From JBAVVD01 sp049697115 (GTDB taxonomy: Bacteria; Acidobacteriota; Aminicenantia; Aminicenantales; UBA4085): DNA of 64,000 bases. The translations under genes were made by a program, and so were the position numbers. The notes beneath the pieces are model-generated. The model was given only the letters and a program-made list of their open reading frames with translations. It made no database searches and was not told the DNA's origin. How positions within the stretch are numbered: position 1 is the first letter of the stretch; each line of letters starts with the position of its first letter. Of this stretch, positions 52,623 through 61,102 are shown one piece after another. The stretch lies in NCBI GenBank assembly GCA_049697115.1, contig JBAVVD010000073.1:39240-103239 (forward strand), read 5' to 3'.

Positions 52623-55595
52623 CATGATATTGGGCTTTTTCTTTTCATGGACTTTGTGGAGCATCGTGTTTTCGATTCCCTGATTTTTCAAGAATTCTGA
52701 AGTTTGCCGGGTGGCAAAAATCTGAAATCCCATCTCCTTGAGTGTTCGGGCGTGGTCCAGAAATTTGTGCTTATCCGCCCGGCTCCCGATGCTGAGAAGA
52801 ATATTTTTCTGCGGGAGGGCAAAGCCCGCCGAGATAATGGATTTGAGAAAGGCTTCATGAACGTCGTCTCCCAGGCAGGCCACCTCTCCGGTGGAGGCCA
52901 TCTCCACGCCGAGCGTGGGGTCTGCCCCTTTCAGGCGGGAAAATGAAAACTGGGGAGCTTTAACGCCCACATAATTCATATCCAGGGTAGATTTTTTGTT
53001 GGACACGCTCTTTCCCATCATGGCTTCGATGGCCAGCCGGATCAAATTGATCTTGGAGACTTTGGAGACAAAGGGAAAAGACCGCGAAGCCCTCAGGTTG
53101 CATTCGATGACCTTGATGTCATTGTCCTTGGCGATGAATTGAATGTTGAACGGCCCGGTGATGTGAAGGGCTCTGGCGATTTTTTTGCCCGTGTCCTTGA
53201 TCCGCCGCATGGTTTCGATATAGGTCTTCTGGGGAGGGAGAACCATGGTCGCATCGCCCGAGTGGACGCCTGCGTTCTCCACGTGCTCGACCACGGCCGA
53301 GACCACGATTTCCCCGTTTTTAGCCACGGCATCCATTTCGATTTCCTTGGCATTGAGGATGAACTTGCTGATGACGACAGGGTATTTCGGAGAAACCTTC
53401 GATGCCTTTTTCAGGTAAATGTCCAGGTCTTTTTCGTCAAAGACAACGCTCATGGCGGCGCCGCTCAGCACATAGGAAGGCCTGACGAGCACAGGATATC
53501 CGATGCGTCGGGTGAACACCAGGGCCTCTTCGACGCTCGTCAGCTCTTTCCACACGGGCTGGTCGATATGGAGCTCATCCAGAAGCTTTGAAAATTTATA
53601 CCGGTTCTCGGCCATGTCGATGAATTCCGGCGAAGTCCCCAGGATTCTCAGGCCCGCCTGGTGGCATTTGAGGGCGATGTTGTTCGGTATCTGCCCTCCC
53701 ATGGAAAGAATGATTCCCCTGGGTTTCTCTTTATTATAGATATCGAGGACTCGCTCAAAGCTTAATTCTTCGAAATAGAGCCGGTCGCAGATGTCATAGT
53801 CCGTCGAGACGGTCTCCGGATTGTAGTTGACCATGATGGTTTCATATCCCATTTGCTTCAGGCTGAGCACGGCGTTGACGCAGCACCAGTCAAATTCCAC
53901 GGAGGAGCCGATGCTGTAAGAGCCCGACCCGAGGACCATGATCCGGTTCCGGCCGGATCCGAAGGAAATGTCGTCCTGGCTCCCATGGTAGGTCAAATAC
54001 AGGTAATTGGTCTTTGCCGGATACTCCGCGGCCAGAGTGTCGATCTGTTTGACCGCAGGGGCGATTTTCAGCCGGGATCTTCTTTGCCGGACCTCAAATG
54101 CTTTGGATCCGGTCAGAATGGCGATTTGCTTGTCGGAAAAGCCTTTTTGCTTGGCCTCCATCAGGAGCGCTTTGGGAAGCTCCCCGAGTCTGTGGTTCCT
54201 GATTTTTCCCTCGAGACCGATGATGTTTTTTATTTTCCATAGAAACCAGCGGTCGATTCGGGTCAGCCTGTGGATTTTTTCGATGGAATAGCCCTTTTTG
54301 ACGGCCTCGGCGATTCCGAACAGTCTCTCGTCCGTGGGATGGCGAAGCTCTTTTTCCAGATTCTTAAAGGAATAGCTATCATTGCCGACCAGACCGTAAA
54401 CCCCGATCTGGAGCATGCGGGTGGCTTTCTGAACGGCCTCCTCGAAATTGCGGCCGATGGCCATGACCTCTCCCACGGATTTCATTTCCGAACCGATTTT
54501 TTTGGATACCCGCCGGAATTTCTTCAAATCCCAGCGGGGAATTTTGACGACCAGGTAGTCCAGGGCGGGCTCAAAACACGCGGTGGTTTTTTGAGTGATG
54601 GAATTCCGGAGATCGGGCAGGGCATATCCCAGGGCCAGCTTGGCGGCGATAAAGGCCAGAGGATAGCCGGTGGCCTTGCTGGCCAGGGCCGAGCTTCGTG
54701 AAAGCCGCGCATTGACTTCGATAATCCGGTAATCGCCGTTTTTCGGGTTCAGGGCGAACTGGATATTGCATTCGCCGATGATCCCCAGGTGCCGCACGGT
54801 TTTGATCGAGATTTCTCTGAGTTTATGGTATTCCGTATTGGTCAGCGTCTGGGAAGGGGCGATGACAATGCTCTCGCCGGTATGGATTCCCATGGGATCG
54901 AAGTTTTCCATGTTGCAGACAGTGATGCAATTGTCCTCTCTGTCCCGGACGACTTCATACTCCACTTCTTTCCAGCCTTCCAGATACTCTTCGATCAAGA
55001 CCTGCGAGGCGTGGGCAAAAGCCTTTTTGAGAGTCTCCCTCAGGTTTTTCTCGTTCTGAGACAGCCCGCTTCCCCGGCCTCCCAGGGCATAGGCAACCCT
55101 GGCCATGACCGGATAGCCGATTTGGCGGGCGATTCGCAGGCCCTCTTCAATGCTCTGGACGGCGATTCCCCTGGGGGTTTTCAGGCCGGCCTCCTTGAGC
55201 TTTTTGTTGAACAGCTCTCTGTCTTCAGTATTCTCAATGGATTCCGCGGGAGTTCCCAGGACCGCCGTCTTCCATTGGTCCAGCACGCCTGTTTTCCAGA
55301 GAGCGATCCCACAGTTCAGAGCGGTCTGGCCGCCGAAAGAGAGGAGAATTCCGTCCGGACGCTCCCTGGCGATGACTTTTTCCACAAAATAGGGAGTGAC
55401 GGGGAGGAAATAGACTTTGTGGGCCAGGAATTCAGAGGTCTGGATCGTAGCAATGTTGGGATTGATCAGAACGGTTTCGATCTTTTCTTCTTTGACGGCT
55501 TTGATGGCCTGGCTTCCGGAGTAGTCAAATTCTCCGGCCTCTCCGATTTTGAGCGCTCCGCTTCCAAGGATGAGAACTTTCTTCGGCTTATTCAT
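52404..55595 (-). CDS. carB: Carbamoyl-phosphate synthase large subunit
   Basis: 1063 residues, the standard length (E. coli 1073). It has two ATP-grasp halves, each opened by a nucleotide segment (LILGSGALKIGEAGEFDYSG and MVLGSGSYSIGSSVEFDWC), and an MGS-like C-terminal allosteric domain. It makes carbamoyl phosphate from ammonia, bicarbonate and two ATP for pyrimidines and arginine. It overlaps carA by 4 bp. Its last ~220 bp are duplicated at the far end of the adjacent island, so the 3' end of this gene was the recombination target. Confidence 0.97.
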   Translation of the reverse strand: MNKPKKVLILGSGALKIGEAGEFDYSGSQAIKAVKEEKIETVLINPNIATIQTSEFLAHKVYFLPVTPYFVEKVIARERPDGILLSFGGQTALNCGIALWKTGVLDQWKTAVLGTPAESIENTEDRELFNKKLKEAGLKTPRGIAVQSIEEGLRIARQIGYPVMARVAYALGGRGSGLSQNEKNLRETLKKAFAHASQVLIEEYLEGWKEVEYEVVRDREDNCITVCNMENFDPMGIHTGESIVIAPSQTLTNTEYHKLREISIKTVRHLGIIGECNIQFALNPKNGDYRIIEVNARLSRSSALASKATGYPLAFIAAKLALGYALPDLRNSITQKTTACFEPALDYLVVKIPRWDLKKFRRVSKKIGSEMKSVGEVMAIGRNFEEAVQKATRMLQIGVYGLVGNDSYSFKNLEKELRHPTDERLFGIAEAVKKGYSIEKIHRLTRIDRWFLWKIKNIIGLEGKIRNHRLGELPKALLMEAKQKGFSDKQIAILTGSKAFEVRQRRSRLKIAPAVKQIDTLAAEYPAKTNYLYLTYHGSQDDISFGSGRNRIMVLGSGSYSIGSSVEFDWCCVNAVLSLKQMGYETIMVNYNPETVSTDYDICDRLYFEELSFERVLDIYNKEKPRGIILSMGGQIPNNIALKCHQAGLRILGTSPEFIDMAENRYKFSKLLDELHIDQPVWKELTSVEEALVFTRRIGYPVLVRPSYVLSGAAMSVVFDEKDLDIYLKKASKVSPKYPVVISKFILNAKEIEMDAVAKNGEIVVSAVVEHVENAGVHSGDATMVLPPQKTYIETMRRIKDTGKKIARALHITGPFNIQFIAKDNDIKVIECNLRASRSFPFVSKVSKINLIRLAIEAMMGKSVSNKKSTLDMNYVGVKAPQFSFSRLKGADPTLGVEMASTGEVACLGDDVHEAFLKSIISAGFALPQKNILLSIGSRADKHKFLDHARTLKEMGFQIFATRQTSEFLKNQGIENTMLHKVHEKKKPNIMDYITERKIDFVVSIPDPEKKSAFNSDSILRRAAVDFSIPLFTNLQVSELLVQSLSSKTLSDLQVKHWGEYES

Positions 55596-56668
55596 TGGAG
55601 TATTCCGGTAAAACGGTCAAATAGAAATTCCGTATCCGTGGGGCCCGGCCGGGCTTCCGGATGAAACTGAATGCTCATGAAGGGCTTCCGGCAATGGATG
55701 ATTCCTTCATTGGTGTGATCGTTGGCATTTGTAAACCAGGGCTTCCAGCCTCGAGGGAGATTTTGCGCGTCCACGGCAAATCCGTGATTCTGGCTGGTGA
55801 TGTAGCACTTTTTCGTCCCTTTCTCCAGGCAGGGCTGGTTCTGGCTCCTGTGTCCGAATTTGAGTTTATAGGTGTTTCCGCCGGCGGCCAGAGCCAGTAT
55901 CTGGTTCCCCAGACAAATCCCGAGCATGGGAACTCCTTCGCCCATGAGGAGCCGGACGGTCCGGATTGTCTCCGTGCACTGCTTGGGATCGCCCGGCCCG
56001 TTGGAGATGACGATTCCCGCCGGAGAAAAGCCCATGATATTTTTGAAATTCGTTTGAGCCGGCACCCGGATCACTTTTACTCCTCTTCGGAGGAGGCAGT
56101 CCAGGATGCTTTTTTTTACGCCGCAGTCAATCAGCACCACGCTCTTATGGGAATTCGCCCCGTAGACTTTGACTTTATTCGTAGTGACTTCGGAGACGAG
56201 ATTTCTTTGATAGGGGTCGGGAATATTCCCGGCTTCCTTGAGGAGCGTCCGAAGGTCCACCGCGTTCTGGTAAGTCTCCAGGATTCCCCGCATCACCCCG
56301 TGGATCCTGAGTTTTTTGGTGAGCGCCCGAGTGTCGATTCCATAAATGCCGGGGATTCCGCTTTCTTTAAGCCAATCATGGAGGGTTTTAACGGAAGTTG
56401 TATGAGAAGGCATGTCGCAGAGTTCGCTGATTATGTAGCCGGAGATTTTAGGATTCTCGGACTCAAAGTTTTTCGGACTGACGCCGTAATTCCCGATCAG
56501 CGGATAGGTCTGACATAAAATCTGGCCGCGGTAGGAAGGGTCCGTGATCGATTCGGGATAGCCGACCATTCCGGTGTTGAAAACGACTTCTCCCGAGACT
56601 CTAGCCGGGGCGCCGAAGCCTTCTCCCCGCCAGATGCTTCTGTCTTCGAGTGCAAGGATGGCCTTCAT
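55592..56668 (-). CDS. carA: Carbamoyl-phosphate synthase small (glutaminase) subunit
   Basis: 358 residues. The N-terminal CPSase_sm_chain domain (LALEDRSIWRGEGFGAPA, GMVGYPESITDPSY) is followed by a class I glutamine amidotransferase with GICLGNQIL (nucleophile Cys) and IQFHPEARPGP (His, Glu). It supplies ammonia to CarB through a tunnel. It lies upstream of carB on the - strand with overlapping stop and start. The 208 bp to rlmB form a divergent promoter region; no attenuator or PyrR site is obvious. Confidence 0.97.
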   Translation of the reverse strand: MKAILALEDRSIWRGEGFGAPARVSGEVVFNTGMVGYPESITDPSYRGQILCQTYPLIGNYGVSPKNFESENPKISGYIISELCDMPSHTTSVKTLHDWLKESGIPGIYGIDTRALTKKLRIHGVMRGILETYQNAVDLRTLLKEAGNIPDPYQRNLVSEVTTNKVKVYGANSHKSVVLIDCGVKKSILDCLLRRGVKVIRVPAQTNFKNIMGFSPAGIVISNGPGDPKQCTETIRTVRLLMGEGVPMLGICLGNQILALAAGGNTYKLKFGHRSQNQPCLEKGTKKCYITSQNHGFAVDAQNLPRGWKPWFTNANDHTNEGIIHCRKPFMSIQFHPEARPGPTDTEFLFDRFTGILQ

Positions 56669-56876
56669 TGAGTTCAGGGACGCGGGCTGAAAAGTGCCAA
56701 CTCTCCTTTAAGTTTCGGTTCATTATATCCATTTCATTTTGGGGACACAATACTTATTTCCAATCCCCGTTTAGTCTCCCCTTCGATTCATTCAAAAGGA
56801 ATGAGTCTCAAAAATGATGGGCTCCACCTCAATGGATTGAATAAAATCGGTTTTTGGGATAATTTAAATATCAGGC

Positions 56877-57614
56877 ATGGATAGAATCAGCCGCATCAAT
56901 CCCCTCCTTGAGGCTCTGAATCGTTCGCCCCGCCGCATCAACAAAATTCTCATCCAGAAGGAAGGAGGCCGGCGTCCGGTCGGAAAAATTGTGGCTCTGG
57001 CCAAAGCCCGGGATGTGCCCTTTCTATTTGTGCCCCGAAAAGCCCTCGACCGTCTGGCGCCGAATCATCAGGGAGTCGTGGCCCTGCTTTCTTCCAGAGA
57101 ATTGTCTTCTCTCGAAGAGATTCTGGTCCCATCCGGCCTTCCCTTCCTTGTCCTTCTCGATGAAATCGAGGACCCCCAGAATCTGGGAGCGATTATACGC
57201 AGCGCCGAGGGCGCCGGCGCTGATGGAGTGATTCTGCCGGAAAGACGGAGTGCCGGCTTGACGGATGCCGTGACCCAGGTCTCCGCAGGCGCGCTGGAGC
57301 ACCTCCGAGTTGCCCGAGTGAAGAATCTGGCTCAGACGATGGATGATCTGAAAAACAGGGGAATATGGCTGGTCGGGGCGGAAGGCGGGGAGGACGAATT
57401 TTATTATGAGTTCGACTACACCCAGCCCGTCGGCCTGGTCTTCGGCTCCGAAGGCAAAGGCCTTCGCCCGTTGATTCGGAAGAGATGCGACAAGATCCTC
57501 TCTATTCCTCTCCGGGGATCCCTGAACTCCCTCAACGTGGCTTCCGCCGCCTCGGTCTTTCTTTTTGAGGTCGTCCGCCAGCGGCTGAGCCTGAAATCCC
57601 GGGACGAGCGGTAG
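56877..57614 (+). CDS. rlmB: 23S rRNA (guanosine-2'-O)-methyltransferase, TrmH/RlmB family
   Basis: A SpoU-family knotted methyltransferase of 245 residues: an N-terminal substrate-binding domain (NPLLEALNRSPRRINKILIQ), then DEIEDPQNLGAIIRSAEGAG, GLVFGSEGKGLRPLI and the C-terminal knot IPLRGSLNSLNVASAASV. It methylates a ribose 2'-OH, in E. coli G2251 of 23S rRNA. It is the last chromosomal gene before the integron array, which begins 11 bp after its stop. Confidence 0.94.
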   Translation: MDRISRINPLLEALNRSPRRINKILIQKEGGRRPVGKIVALAKARDVPFLFVPRKALDRLAPNHQGVVALLSSRELSSLEEILVPSGLPFLVLLDEIEDPQNLGAIIRSAEGAGADGVILPERRSAGLTDAVTQVSAGALEHLRVARVKNLAQTMDDLKNRGIWLVGAEGGEDEFYYEFDYTQPVGLVFGSEGKGLRPLIRKRCDKILSIPLRGSLNSLNVASAASVFLFEVVRQRLSLKSRDER

Positions 57615-57624
57615 GCCGGAGGAA

Positions 57625-57677
57625 GTCTAAAAGCTTTGCCATACTGATCGATCTGATCGATCATCAAGTTGTTCAAC
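57625..57677 (-). other. Degenerate terminal attC site
   Basis: On the - strand the stop of the last cassette gene lies inside GTTGAAC (cf. RYYYAAC), and 40 bases further comes TTTAGAC (cf. GTTRRRY). The G at the crossover point has become T. The arms pair only partly around a GATCGATC-containing centre. The stop codon sits in the same place in the core as in the other attC sites of this array, which supports the call. It would mark the array's distal end, probably inactive. Confidence 0.45.
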
Positions 57678-57939
57678 GATATCTAGCGGCATATTTGTAG
57701 CTATATGTGGCGGGCTGGAAGCCTGGTCCAGTCACAAACACCATCGCATTCCTGAGCTTGAGATTGTCCCATCGGGCTCCGAACTGGCCTCCTTTCGCCT
57801 TCACGATCATTAGGTCTTTCTGCCCTGGCCAGGAAGCTTCGGCACTGTGCAAAACGGTTGTACACAAGCCCACGACTGCCAGGCACGTAAACGCACGTCG
57901 GATTCGGTTCCTGTGCGTCCCGTTAAGTCTCTCGTCCAT
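57673..57939 (-). CDS. Integron cassette 7: small exported protein, unknown
   Basis: 88 residues from the ATG at 57939, which has GGGAGG nine bases upstream; an in-frame ATG at 58029 lacks support. A basic N-terminus and hydrophobic helix (AFTCLAVVGLCTTVLHSAEA) form a signal peptide, and the mature part is short and rich in aromatic residues (PATYSYKYAARYR). No family recognised. The ~100 bp leader between it and the attC at 58040 may hold its own promoter. Confidence 0.6.
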   Translation of the reverse strand: MDERLNGTHRNRIRRAFTCLAVVGLCTTVLHSAEASWPGQKDLMIVKAKGGQFGARWDNLKLRNAMVFVTGPGFQPATYSYKYAARYR

Positions 57940-58039
57940 TATGTTTCCTCCCTTGGCGGGGCCGGCCAGTTTGGCGTCATTCCAGTAAATTTGTCGTGGG
58001 TCCGCTGGCCGGACGCCACTTTTCCTCATCTTTGAACAG

Positions 58040-58167
58040 GTCTAACGTCAGCGCTAAGCTGCACAGTGAGTGACGTGCAGGGCCACTGCATGGCAGCATC
58101 CTGACCGAAGGCGCACCCGCCGAGCAAGCAGGGCGCCCACCGTGCCAGCTTGAGCGCCTGGTTAGAC
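58040..58167 (-). other. attC recombination site (cassette 6)
   Basis: A 128-bp imperfect palindrome: GTCTAAC at one end, GTTAGAC at the other. The arms CAGCGCTAAGCTGCAC and GTGCCAGCTTGAGCGCCTG pair with single-base bulges, the asymmetry typical of attC. The TAA stop of the cassette 6 gene lies inside the core. Confidence 0.9.
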
Positions 58168-59286
58168 GCGGGGTTGATCATCATCTGAGTGGCTCGCGAC
58201 TATATGAAGGGTCGCGGTGTATCGGAGTAGGCAGTGGCGCACCAGTCTGTGGAAGAAATAAGGATAGGGCAACTTCTTCTTGCGAAGGAACCTGCGCTCC
58301 CCAAGAAACATGTCGCCACCTGGGTCAGTGTGCCAGCGGTGCTCACCTCTAATCCTCATGCTGATGAACATTGGCTCGCCGGCATGGAGGTAGGCGGAGC
58401 GTGCATCATAGATAGCGCTGGCGACCCGTTCGAGGTCTGCCCGTTTTACTCGAGTGTGGGGCGCTTTCCACTCACCACCCTTGAAGAAACCCGTACAGTA
58501 CTTCATGAGGAAGGTAACAAACTTGCATTTGCTGAAGCGGACCTCGAAGATCCTTCTGGCCTCTTTGCGTTCCTCTGGTGTGAGTTTCTGATTATCGAGG
58601 ATTTCGTCTAGGTCGCGGCAAGCGAAGAGATCCCGTCGCGCCGGGACCCTCATTCTTCTGGCGACAGCCTCGATCGCTGAGACGAGCCTCACGTATACCA
58701 GCTCGTCGTCGATGCCAACCTCGCGTAGCGCTTTCGCATAATGGTTGTAGGCGAAGATCAACTCCTGATGATACGTGGGATCGACCGCCGCAACGCAATC
58801 CATGAGGTTCGCCACACCCCTGTGGAATTTTCGGCGATGGGGCGAGAAGAGGATTGGGTCGGTTCCGATCGTGCATGGGCGGTGGACTGGGGAGTAATCG
58901 TGGCGCACCTTGATTCCGTTCTCCGAAAGATCTCCCGTGGCGTAGGAAAGGAGGAAAAACCGGCTCTCAAGGGCGATCGATAGAATCGCCAATAGTTCGC
59001 CAACGATGCCGTCGCGAAGTACATAGCCACTGGGAGACGCAGTATCGAGGCGAGGTGGCCACTCCAGTTCTGCGAGGCGAAGTCGAAGGAGGTACCGGTA
59101 GAGCCCATGCCGATCCGGCTCGAGCGACAATCTCCCACAGAGAACGGCGCCATTCGCATAATTCAGGACGCCTTCGATCTCACTCTCTGACGCGAGTTCA
59201 TACTCTACAGAAGAAGAACGCGCGTCTCGGGCTAGGCGCTCGAGGTTTCGCACCCAGTACATTCGGTTGTCTGGCGGTTGGCTCAT
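58162..59286 (-). CDS. Integron cassette 6: HEPN-motif (ApeA-like) protein
   Basis: 374 residues. The C-terminal half resembles the ApeA-type HEPN domain: VYVRLVSAIEAVARRM, then IYDARSAYLHAGEP, in which R296-x4-H301 is the Rx4-6H RNase motif. The N-terminal ~150 residues are a separate, unrecognised domain. Proteins of this layout often act in anti-phage or toxin systems by cutting RNA. That is inference from the motif, since no catalytic test can be seen. GGGGAG lies before the ATG. It sits between attC sites at 58040 and 59303. Confidence 0.75.
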   Translation of the reverse strand: MSQPPDNRMYWVRNLERLARDARSSSVEYELASESEIEGVLNYANGAVLCGRLSLEPDRHGLYRYLLRLRLAELEWPPRLDTASPSGYVLRDGIVGELLAILSIALESRFFLLSYATGDLSENGIKVRHDYSPVHRPCTIGTDPILFSPHRRKFHRGVANLMDCVAAVDPTYHQELIFAYNHYAKALREVGIDDELVYVRLVSAIEAVARRMRVPARRDLFACRDLDEILDNQKLTPEERKEARRIFEVRFSKCKFVTFLMKYCTGFFKGGEWKAPHTRVKRADLERVASAIYDARSAYLHAGEPMFISMRIRGEHRWHTDPGGDMFLGERRFLRKKKLPYPYFFHRLVRHCLLRYTATLHIVASHSDDDQPRV

Positions 59287-59302
59287 GGACTCCCCTGCCC
59301 GC

Positions 59303-59362
59303 GCCTAACGCTCTGCATCAGCGCCGGAGCGAAACCCCGTCCGCTGCATGCCGTTGTTAGGC
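59303..59362 (-). other. attC recombination site (cassette 5)
   Basis: 60 bp with perfect cores GCCTAAC and GTTAGGC. The inner arms (TGCATCAGCG and CGCTGCATG) pair with one extrahelical base. Confidence 0.93.
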
Positions 59363-59364
59363 GA

Positions 59365-59832
59365 TCATCCCTTTGTACCAACCAAAGCCTTAATTACTAC
59401 AATCCAGGCCATTGCTACCAATATAGCAAACGCAATGACTACTATAGAAATGCTGCCGAGTTTTTGCTTTCGGACGGGTCCATCTATGCTCTTGTCCTTT
59501 GGGAATATTTGTGGAAGTTGTCCAGGGAGCTTGTTGAACTGTTGAACATACCAAGCCTGCCATTTTCGCTCACGCACGACGATCATGGAAAGGAAGATCG
59601 CTGATAAAATGCCGAGGGTCGGAAATAAAATCACAACCCACGGATAAAACCATTGCTTTTGCACTCCTCCAAGCTTGATGATGAATCCAAGCCCGACAGC
59701 CAGACTTGCCTCTACGGTGATCAGAAATTTCAACCATGCATAAGAAACATGGTCTTGGTTGATAATGAGAGTAATAAGATGTGCTCCGCAGTCGGTAGGG
59801 GTTGGCGTTATAAGTGAGTTTTTGTCTTCCAT
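59365..59832 (-). CDS. Integron cassette 5: three-helix membrane protein, unknown
   Basis: 155 residues with membrane helices at about 33-55, 65-88 and 128-150 and a charged loop between helices 2 and 3 (KWQAWYVQQFNKLPGQLPQI). AGGAGGAG stands upstream of the ATG. The family is not recognised. Small multi-helix proteins in cassette arrays can be toxins or abortive-infection effectors, but nothing here shows it. Confidence 0.72.
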   Translation of the reverse strand: MEDKNSLITPTPTDCGAHLITLIINQDHVSYAWLKFLITVEASLAVGLGFIIKLGGVQKQWFYPWVVILFPTLGILSAIFLSMIVVRERKWQAWYVQQFNKLPGQLPQIFPKDKSIDGPVRKQKLGSISIVVIAFAILVAMAWIVVIKALVGTKG

Positions 59833-59872
59833 CGGTTCTCCTCCTCTGTCGATTCATATGCTGCCTAACGCT

Positions 59873-59926
59873 TGAGCTCAGCGGCGGGCCGCGCAGCGGA
59901 CCGGCCGCTGAAGCGAAGGGTTAGGC
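59873..59926 (-). other. attC recombination site (cassette 4)
   Basis: 54 bp with perfect cores GCCTAAC and GTTAGGC and GC-rich arms (GCTCAGCGGC and GCCGCTGAAGC) that pair with extrahelical bases. The TAA stop of the cassette 4 gene is in the core. Confidence 0.93.
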
Positions 59927-60715
59927 GTCGCCTCGGCGCTGGCGACGCTTATAACCCAAACGGGCTGGAGCATCCAATGAGCCGAAGATGAAACACGGTG
60001 GCCTCTTCTTTGCATGATCGATTTCAAGCCAATCTGGTCCATAGGATCCTTTCCAAGACAGACAGAATTGCCGTATGAGCTCTTTTACAGAGGTCGCTCC
60101 TTCAGTTGCAGACTTGGCATCAAGTTTCAGACGGGTAATGAACTCCTGAACCTCGGAGACGCCCACGACTTTGATTGGCTTTGGATGCACTGCCCTGTTC
60201 CGTCTTGCGACCAAGGCAGCAAATTGTTGAAGGGGAGCACTTCCAAACTTGGGGCGCCACTTCAACTTTAGTAGGCGAGGCAAGAAGATCCACTTGCCAA
60301 CCGGACTAAGAATATCAAACTGATCAAATTCGGATCCCTCCAATTCGTGGCTCGCGACAGCGTTGACATAGGCTTCAGCTGCGGTCACCAGCAGCATATC
60401 GGCAATGGCAAAGTCTCGAATGGCACGGCCGAAAAAGGATTCCATGCTCCCGACATACTGGATGACATCGATCCATGCGTCTCCGGCCGCGTCGGCGTTT
60501 TTTGTCGCGCGCGCCTGTTGCACGCGTAGCTCGTGCGCTTTCAAGGTTTTATTGAGTTTGTCAATGCATGTCGTTGCCTTCGCCAGCAGTCTAACTCCTT
60601 CAACGTACAGAATTCCAGGTGTGTCGACGTAGAGCGGTAGTCTTTGCGCGACTGCCGCAATATCGATCTCTACTGGAACTCTTTGAATAGCAGGTTTAGC
60701 TACTTTGGTTGTCAT
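59921..60715 (-). CDS. Integron cassette 4: HEPN-motif protein with RNxxxH
   Basis: 264 mostly helical residues. The segment FAALVARRNRAVHPKP contains R172-N-x-x-x-H177, the RNxxxH signature of RNase-type HEPN domains, preceded by helices as in RiboL/MAE-28990-like HEPN proteins (GSMESFFGRAIRDFAIADML). This suggests an RNA-cleaving effector or toxin. The start is 23 bp after the attC core of the previous cassette, and no strong ribosome site is seen. Functional class is inferred from the motif alone. Confidence 0.72.
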   Translation of the reverse strand: MTTKVAKPAIQRVPVEIDIAAVAQRLPLYVDTPGILYVEGVRLLAKATTCIDKLNKTLKAHELRVQQARATKNADAAGDAWIDVIQYVGSMESFFGRAIRDFAIADMLLVTAAEAYVNAVASHELEGSEFDQFDILSPVGKWIFLPRLLKLKWRPKFGSAPLQQFAALVARRNRAVHPKPIKVVGVSEVQEFITRLKLDAKSATEGATSVKELIRQFCLSWKGSYGPDWLEIDHAKKRPPCFIFGSLDAPARLGYKRRQRRGDA

Positions 60716-60731
60716 ACTTGGAATCTGTGAC

Positions 60732-60801
60732 GCCTAACGCACCGCATAACCAGTCAAAAAGGCCGGGTCGCAAGACATGAAGACCAACAACAATGTTAGC
60801 C
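60732..60801 (-). other. attC recombination site (cassette 3)
   Basis: 70 bp between GCCTAAC and GTTAGCC. The core motifs fit, but the arms are less palindromic than in the other sites, so folding efficiency may be low. The 67 bp between this site and the cassette 3 stop carry nothing visible. Confidence 0.7.
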
Positions 60802-60868
60802 CCGGCTTTTTTTGGTCTGCGTTCATGCGATTGTTCGCAATCTCTCAATTCTCTTTCTTAAATCTGGC

Positions 60869-61009
60869 TTACTTTTTGGTTTTTTCCTTAATTCCTTTCT
60901 TTCCTCCAGTCATCGGACCTTGACCAGGGCTATTGCCCTTGCCCTTACCTTTACCATGACCGTCTTTCGGTCCCTGACCTTTTGGTCCAGTTCCATCTTT
61001 ATTTGGCAT
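60869..61009 (-). CDS. Integron cassette 3: Lys/Gly-rich microprotein
   Basis: 46 residues beginning MPNKDGTGPKGQGPKDGHG, with an excellent ribosome site (AAGGAGGTGATTAATATG). The opening MPxxDGTGPxGxGP resembles that of DUF5320-like proteins, including the one at 38116 in this window, but the body is Lys/Gly-rich and lacks cysteines and aromatics. Probably disordered and basic; it could bind nucleic acid. The longer frame to 61075 reads through the attC and is not the gene. Confidence 0.7.
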   Translation of the reverse strand: MPNKDGTGPKGQGPKDGHGKGKGKGNSPGQGPMTGGKKGIKEKTKK

Positions 61010-61030
61010 ATTAATCACCTCCTTCCTGCT

Positions 61031-61100
61031 GGCGAACGTTCGGGGTGAGTGGACGTGAGCCCGCCGCGGGCTCACGATACACTCGACCCCGTGGTTGGGC
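61031..61100 (-). other. attC recombination site (cassette 2), one core degenerate
   Basis: 70 bp. On the - strand the site opens with GCCCAAC (good RYYYAAC) and closes with GTTCGCC, which departs from GTTRRRY after GTT. The arms CGGGGTGAGTG and CACTCGACCCCG pair well, and the centre (GAGCCCGCCGCGGGCTC) is a strong extra hairpin. Confidence 0.82.
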
Positions 61101-61102
61101 GC

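Noticed and set aside
54789..55664. Long + strand open frame inside carB
   Set aside because: Antisense shadow of a well conserved carB; low-complexity translation and no family features.
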